A stretch of DNA of 64,000 bases from Dastarcus helophoroides (taxonomy: Eukaryota > Arthropoda > Insecta > Coleoptera > Bothrideridae), in contig CM053327.1 in the NCBI GenBank assembly GCA_028583605.1, positions 40,715,059 to 40,779,058 on the forward strand, read 5' to 3'. The notes under the pieces were generated by a model. The model saw only the letters and a list, made by a program, of their open reading frames with translations, ran no database searches and was not told the origin of the DNA. The position numbers were made by a program, and so were the translations under genes. Below, in pieces: positions 57,950-64,000 of the stretch (its first letter is position 1; each line of letters starts with the position of its first letter).

Positions 57950-58280
57950 TCCCTTTTCTATAAGTACTATCATAAAGATGCTCGCAGGAACTAATAGGAT
58001 TGATCCCCCCAAGGGCAAGATTCTTGAGGCATACAAGACAGTCGAAGAAGTAGTAAATTCCTGTGCGTCCAGCTTGACACAGTAAGGACTTCTGTCTACG
58101 GAGACTCTTTGTTCTATAGAACTTCCAAGCTATGGAACGCGTTACCGAAAGGAATTTTCCCCCAAAATTGCAACCTATCCTCGTTTAAGAAGGCGGTTTA
58201 TTGCCACCTCTCCTTGTTTCCGCATCCTACGAAGGCATAGTGGGGTTACTCTTTGCGAGTGGATTAAACTTAAAAAAAAA
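57950..58280 (+). pseudogene. LINE family K 3' end, degraded
   Basis: It follows the 54-kb copy from cttttctataagtactatca through the tggaacgcgttacc block to the tail (tggggttactctttgcgagt and an A run), with several small deletions that break the frame. Confidence 0.85.
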
Positions 58281-59524
58281 GGTCGAAATTGTATTTATTT
58301 ATTCTAATATCATGGTAAAAATAAATTCGTGTAACCATCCTACCCAAATTTGCTTTTAAAGCTTCCTGTTCCCATTAATAAAATTTTCAAGTTAGGATAT
58401 TAAAACGATGCATAAATATCAATTGAAACGTTACGTCACGATTCGTCGGCGGGTAATTAAGACAAATAAGTTGAGGCAGTGATTGTTTAGCTCTTAATAA
58501 TAAAATTCGGAATTTACGACACTTCAACAACCATTAATATTCAGCAATGTATTTAATGAATAACCTCTAATTAGTCGTTTTAATAAAAGCACATAACGAC
58601 TTTAATCATGATGAATGGTTACATATTAAAAATTATTCGTCATCGCCAGTAAAAAATCGTAAAATAATTTTAATTCCACCCAATTGAATGGGTTCACAAA
58701 TACCGAATTAAAGCATCTGAAATAGTGAACCTATTTTTAGCTGGGAAGTTTGAAAAGCAAATAACGTTTCTTTGTATTCGTTTCGGTCTTTTATTTTTTT
58801 TTTACATTCTGCATTTTAAATTAGCTCGTTTAAAATAATTGCGAATTTTATAGCCTACATGCGAACTGTCCAAGTACCATTAACACTCTCGTGGATCGTT
58901 CAACTTAATAACCTTTTATATATCTTTATTATTTGTTGTATATTTAAACTTATTAGCGCCAAAGCGTATATCTCCAAAGTCCCGTTGAAATAGCGAGTCC
59001 AAATACACCTAAAATTGGTTCACATGACGCGCTTAATTTGCCTGAAATTTCACTGTTATAGGTTCCCATTGGGGGGACATTCCGCCATGATTATCCGCCA
59101 TGATTGTCCTGCAGAACTGATTATCCTGCAGGACCCTTGGAATTTATTTCTGCATATTTTAATATGCGTCTTATGAATTTAGTTGGTCTAGCAATATTAT
59201 AATTTATTTCGATTCCTAAACCATAAATTTATTCAATAAATTATTGATCGAGAGATGATAGTTCTCTAAATTCAAACCTGATCGATTTAAAAAGTAATAA
59301 ACAGTGGGTGTATGTAAAAAAAATGTTTTATAATATTTCCTCTGTTAAACAATTTCCGCCTACATATAATTTCCAACATTTATTATTTCTAGGAAAATCT
59401 AAGGTATTTATAATCGATAATTGTATTTTTTCTGACGTCAAAATTGTCCAAGAGTCTATATTTATTGTAATAAAACTAAAGTAGGAATATAATTGTAGAA
59501 ATTCTCTTCTTTGCAAAGTAGTGT
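58281..59524. other. Unique AT-rich spacer
   Basis: No gene is supported. A short local duplication (ccgccatgatta, ccgccatgattg, then two tcctgcag pieces) lies near 59.09-59.13 kb. Confidence 0.45.
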
Positions 59525-60725
59525 AATTTTAACATACGTTTTATTGGCTTTTTCTTCGACAGTTCTTCGAAGGTTACTGAAAATCTATAGAACTGTCAAA
59601 GGTGTAACTGGCGAAGAAAAAGCCAATAAAACATGAATGATTTTGGAAAAGAAACTTCTATCATTTTACTTCTTTTGGAAATTCTCTTCTTTGTGAAGTA
59701 GTTTTATTTTCATTGATTTTCATATATATTTTATTGGCTTTTTCTTCGACAGTTCTTCGAAGGTTACTGAAAATCTATAGAACTGTGAAACTGGCGAAGA
59801 AAAAGCCAATAAAACATGTATGATTTTGGAAAAGAAACTTCTATCATTTTACTTCTTTTGGAAATTCTCTTCTTTGTGAAGTAGTGTTATTTTCATACAT
59901 GTTTTATTGGCTTTTTCTTCGACAGTTCTTCGAAGGTTCCTGAAAATCTATAAAACTGTGTAACTGGCAAAGAAAAAGCCAATAAAACATGAATGATTTT
60001 GGAAAAGAAACTTCTATCATTTTACTTCTTTTGGAAATTCTCTTCTTTGTGAAGTAGTGTTATTTTCATACATGTTTTATTGGCTTTTTCTTCGAAGATT
60101 CCTGAAAATCTATAGAACTGTGTAACTGGCAAAGAAAAAGCCAATAAAACATGAATGATTTTGGAAAAGAAACTTCTATCATTTTACTTCTTTTGGAAAT
60201 TCTCTTCTTTGTGAAGTAGTGTTATTTTCATACATGTTTTATTGGCTTTTTCTTCGACAGTTTTTCGAAGGTTACTGAAAATCTATAGAACTGTGAAACT
60301 GGCGAAGAAAAAGCCAATAAAACATGTATGATTTTGGAAAAGAAACTTCTATCATTTTACTTCTTTTGGAAATTCTCTTCTTTGTGAAGTAGTGTTATTT
60401 TCATACATGTTTTATTGGCTTTTTCTTCGACAGTTCTTCGAAGGTTACTGAAAATCTATAGAACTGTCAAAGATGTAACTGGCGAAGAAAAAGCCAATAA
60501 AACATGAATGATTTTGGAAAAGAAACTTCTATCATTTTACTTCTTTTGGAAATTCTCTTTTTTGTAAAGTAGTGTTATTTTCACATACACGTTTTATTGG
60601 CTTTTTCTTCGACAGTTCTTCGAAGGTTACTGAAAATCTATAGAACTGTGAAAGGTGTAACTGGCGAAGAAAAAGCCAATAAAGCATGAATTATTTTGGA
60701 AAAGAAATTTCTATAATTTTACTTT
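59525..60725 (+). repeat. Tandem array of seven hairpin-bearing units (~162-190 bp)
   Basis: Units start (ttattggctttttcttcg) at 59541, 59731, 59904, 60077, 60239, 60412 and 60594. Each unit holds an inverted pair, gttttattggctttttcttc against gaagaaaaagccaataaaac, with agttct/agaact inside, separated from the next by gaaacttctatcattttact and a short linker. The fourth unit lacks gacagttcttc, and later units differ by single bases. Confidence 0.93.
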
Positions 60726-61086
60726 GCCAAATATCGCGTGGTTAAATGAAAAAGTCATCAAGTGTAATATGACTTTTTGTTAGAAAAGTAAGGAACGAAA
60801 AAGGCATGCTCTTACTTATGGATTGTTTTGGTTGATGTGTCACTTTGACATCTTATTTATGCAAAAATATTAAACATTATTAAGGTAAAAGAAAATCCTC
60901 TGGTATCTAAAGGAGTCTAATTTCAAGCATATTTCATCAAAGAAAATAACTGTCTAAGGGTGCGTTTTTACTAGATTATTCCGTACATTTCTCTCTGATC
61001 TAAGTGTCAACTATCCTGAGAGAAGCTATCGGAGACTTATCTATACAGCTGGGAGTCGGATAGCTTCTTTCAGGGCAGTGCACATT
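60726..61086. other. Spacer
   Basis: No gene is seen. The words gaagctatc and gatagcttc near 61.02-61.07 kb form a small inverted pair. Confidence 0.4.
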
Positions 61087-61169
61087 TATGTCAGAGAGAA
61101 ATATATTGTATGTCAGAGAGAAATATATTGTATGTCAAAGAGAAATATATTTTATGTCAGAGAGACATA
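61087..61169 (+). repeat. 22-bp tandem repeat, nearly four copies
   Basis: The unit tatgtcagagagaaatatat(tg) repeats directly up to the left end of the transposon. Confidence 0.9.
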
Positions 61170-61174
61170 CAATA

Positions 61175-63407
61175 CAGGGTGTTACAAAAGTCCGGGCCGC
61201 TACTTCAGAAGCATATTCTACATATTAAAATATGAAAAATGTTGAAATACATTTTTTTCTTTAAATTGCCTCCTAACGGAGATATGACCATTTAAAGATG
61301 GCGCCCCTAAAGTGGTTTTTTTACTACAAAAAGTTAACGGTTAGTAGCCAAGTCATGAAATTGGGCAAGCAGTTAAAGAATTGGATTAGGCATATTCTCA
61401 TGTAACATATTTTTTAAATAAGCAGTAGCGTGGTGTGTAGGGGGTTGCCCGCGATTATTTTTTGCCGTAACTTTTTTGTATTGCAATATTTCGACACAAA
61501 AGTGCCATAATCGTAAAATGCAACATTTTTTATACAAAAAAGGTACTCTTTCTCAAAGTGGCTAAAAGTAACCGTTTCCGAGAAAAAGGCGTTTAAATAA
61601 TCCTATCCCGTCTTCGAAATTCTAACTAATTTGTATAAGATAAAATAAGTTGGTCATGCAAACTGATCGTAAAGAAAACAATTGTACCTGACAATATCTG
61701 CCAGAGATTGACGTTGTGTCACTGATAAAATTTGGTCGTAAGCTGTAAACTTTAGCAGTTTTTGTTGTCAATAGTAAGTGTAGTAGTTTTTTAACTTTTC
61801 ATTATTTTGATAAAATGGACTATTCAAATCAAGAAATGGCCGATATGCATTTAATGTACGGGCTTGCAAATTGTAATCGTGCTGAAGCAAGACGGCTTTA
61901 TGCTGAACGTTTTCCTAATAGACACCTACCAGGAGAAAAATTGTTCCCGAAAATTCATGCTCGTTTATGTGAAACAGGAAATTTTGTTTTCAAAGGCGAA
62001 CGTGTTGGAAGGCCAAACGCAGAAGTTGCTAATTTAGAGGAGAGTGTGCTTCAGCGAGTTGAAGAAGATCCATGTGTCAACACTAGACAACTTGCTTTAG
62101 CCGAAGGAGTAGATCACGTAACTATCTGGCGAATTTTGAAATTTTACCAATTTTACCCCTATCATTTTCAAAGAGTGCAAGGGTTACTTGCTGCTGATTA
62201 TCCTCCAAGAATAGAATTTTGCAACTGGCTATTGCATAAGATCGCTGAAAATGAGAACTTTCCATTGCTCATATTATTTACGGACGAAGCGGGTTTTACC
62301 AGAAACGGGATACTTAACTTTCACAACATGCATCAGTGGCAAGTTGAAAATCCCAATGCAGTTATTCAGTCGAGACATCAGCAACATTTTTCACTTAATA
62401 TTTGGGGAGGAATAATAGGGGACTCTATAATTGGACCGTTTTTTTTACCTCATAGGTTAACAGGAGCATCATATAGACATTTTTTGCAAACAGAGTTACC
62501 CGTTACTTGAAAATGTTCCACTCATAACAAGACAGCGAATGTGGATAATGCACGATGGGGTACCTGCCCATTTTAGTGCAGTTGCTAGGGAATTTTTGAA
62601 TAACAACTATCATCAACGATGGATAGGTCGAGGAGGTCCGATACCATGGCCAGCTAGGTCTCCTGACCTCAACCCACTCGATTTCTACTTATGGGGACAT
62701 CTAAAGCAGATCGTCTACTCCACACCAGCTGACAATATCAATGATCTTCGTGAACGAATTGAAAATGGGTTCAACCAGATTCACAATACACCAGGCATTT
62801 GCGAAAGAGTAAGGAGTTCCCTTAGAAGACCAGCCGAGCAATGTATTGCTGCAGGGGGCAGTAATTTCGAACACTTGCTTTGATTTTTTTTTTCTTAATT
62901 TTGTACTATTTTTATATCAATGCAGTTAGTAGTGGATAAATTAGAAATTTGCAAAACGAATTCTAATAAATGCAACAATTTTGTTTAAACGCTTTTTTTC
63001 TCGGAAACGTTTACTTTTAGCGACTTTGAGAAAGAGTACCTTTTTTGTATAAGAAATGTTGCTTTTTACGATTATGGCACTTTTGTGTTGAAATATTGCA
63101 ATACAAAAAAGTTACGGCAAAAAATAGTCGCGGGCAACCCCCTACACACCACGCTACTGCTTATTTAAAAAATATGTTACATGAGAATATGCCTAATCCA
63201 ATTCTTTAACTGCTTGCCCAATTTCATGACTTTGCTACTAACCGTTAACTTTTTGTAGTAAAAAAACCACTTTAGGGGCGCCATCTTTAAATGGTCATAT
63301 CTCCGTTAGGAGGTAATTTAAAGAAAAAAATGTATTTCAACATTTTTCATATTTTAATGTGTAGAATATGCTCCTGAAGTAGCGTCCCGGACTTTTGTAA
63401 CACCCTG
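61175..63407 (+). mobile_element. Tc1/mariner-type transposon with ~420-bp TIRs, nearly intact
   Basis: The element begins CAGGGTGTTACAAAAGTC and ends with the complement, flanked by TA on both sides (61173-61174 and 63408-63409), the Tc1/mariner target. The inverted repeats run from about 61175 to 61597 and 62984 to 63407 with only scattered mismatches (for example gccgct against gacgct near the tip). Long TIRs and high similarity indicate recent activity. Between them lies one transposase gene broken by a frameshift. Confidence 0.95.
61815..62883 (+). pseudogene. Transposase (DDE type), single frameshift
   Basis: This enzyme would cut and rejoin the element's own ends. The first frame (231 residues) has an N-terminal helix-turn-helix region at about 1-60, GRPNAE, a second helix-turn-helix near 85-112 (VNTRQLALAEGVDHVTIWRI), and the first catalytic Asp at residue 157 in FTDEAGF. 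Near 62500 the frame shifts and ends at TGA 62508-62510. The other frame continues with MWIMHDGVPAHF, holding the second catalytic Asp, and SPDLNPLDFYLWGHLK with the third, 36 residues later, then ends at 62883. All three catalytic positions are kept, so one small indel separates it from an intact gene. The start at 61815 is in a good context (gataaaATGGAC). Confidence 0.93.
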
Positions 63408-63875
63408 TATATACATATAGTTTTTTGCTCTTGTGATCCTAACAACTTTAACGAATAACTAGAGAATGTTATTTGGTATAACTTTCAGGACGTACTGACC
63501 TTCTGTTTCTCGTAACTGATGAAAAATAATTTCGAAAGATTATAGCGTAAAATCTTCTAATCCTATATTTCTCAACTGGGAATTTCAAAACGTGCTGCTG
63601 TTATGCCTTTAACAATTTAGGAAGATTACCTTCAAAATATTGTTAAGTGGTATCGGTTTGAAAATTAAAACTTCGTGAATTGCAAACACTTTATTTCGGA
63701 ACCCATTCAAAAAGTCCATAGGATGACACATAGATGGCGCTATTAGAATTTTTTCCATATGATTTTTATTTAGTACAAACCTTCAAACGATAGGTGTATA
63801 AATTTGACAGCAATCTGACTATTGATTCGTGAGTTATAGCATTTTGTGTGAAGCAACTTTTGTTATTGAAAAAAA
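63408..63875. other. Spacer and probable mariner 5' region
   Basis: The last part (acccattcaaaaagtccata, acacatagatggcgc) lies upstream of a mariner transposase and may be its 5' untranslated region. The terminal repeat was not located. Confidence 0.4.
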
Positions 63876-64000
63876 ATGGAAAAAAGTGAATTTCGAGTTT
63901 TGATAAAGCATTGCTTTTTGATGAAAAAAAGTACAGTGGAAACCAAACAATGGCTTGATAAACATTATCCGAACTCTGCTCTATCGAGACAAATGGTAAA
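63876..64000 (+). CDS. Mariner transposase, N-terminal part (cut by window end)
   Basis: The frame starts MEKSEFRVLIKHCFLMKKST and continues VETKQWLDKHYPNS...SRQMVK to the window edge, open throughout. The E-F/Y-R-x-x-I-K-H opening and the D-K-x-Y-x-x-S-A-x-S spacing are those of the first helix-turn-helix in mariner transposases. Whether the gene is intact cannot be judged here. It is not related to the transposase at 61.8 kb. Confidence 0.8.
   Translation, partial: MEKSEFRVLIKHCFLMKKSTVETKQWLDKHYPNSALSRQMV

Noticed and set aside
57560..57963. Overlapping hydrophobic frames that could suggest a small membrane protein
   Set aside because: Poly-T-driven Phe/Leu content, no clear start context, no recognisable family, and neighbouring old repeat DNA.

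Overview
The window is AT-rich eukaryotic DNA with GT-AG introns. The mix of mobile elements (CR1/Jockey-type LINEs, BEL/Pao, hAT, Tc1/mariner, probable Helitron) and a Form3/INF2-type formin point to an insect. The LINE proteins look beetle-like to me, but that is a memory-based impression. I see no rRNA gene, CRISPR array or prokaryotic feature.

Host gene: one protein-coding gene is well supported. Ten exons on the minus strand, from about 31.6 kb down to 15.7 kb, give about 530 codons of an inverted-formin-2 (INF2 / insect Form3) protein. They cover the second part of the DID armadillo domain, a proline-rich FH1 segment and the first part of FH2. The N-terminal exons (upstream, above 31.6 kb) and the rest of FH2 plus the C-terminus (below 15.7 kb) were not found. 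One intron of nearly 11 kb holds a large satellite array of about 6.8 kb.

Repeats by region: 1-3.5 kb is T-rich degenerate DNA that starts with a tandem repeat of about 357 bp. 3.5-7.5 kb is a 4.06-kb hAT-like element with a perfect 8-bp target duplication. 8.2-9.3 kb is a decayed LINE. 9.3-15.6 kb is mostly non-coding, with a BEL/Pao relic, a TIR element and a LINE tail. 32.6-38.7 kb is a second hAT-like element; nested in it are a probable solo LTR with three heat-shock elements, a LINE fragment with target duplication and a large palindrome. 39.3-42.6 kb is a third hAT-like element with a perfect 8-bp duplication. 43.1-44.7 kb is a probable Helitron interrupted by a LINE. 45-49 kb holds fold-back elements and T-rich DNA. 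49.3-51.9 kb is a long Jockey-type LINE. 53.7-58.3 kb mixes LINE fragments, a tRNA-like sequence and small tandem arrays. 59.5-60.7 kb is a tandem array of hairpin-bearing units. 61.2-63.4 kb is a nearly intact Tc1/mariner-type transposon with TIRs of about 420 bp, and a mariner transposase starts at the right edge.

Two themes stand out. Three different hAT-type TIR pairs enclose the same kind of T/A-rich 'aaatttcgac' filler. Several small tandem arrays carry the end of a known dispersed repeat inside their monomer, as if repeat ends seed new satellites. The most striking single site is the heat-shock-type promoter in the solo-LTR-like insertion at 34.07-34.40 kb.
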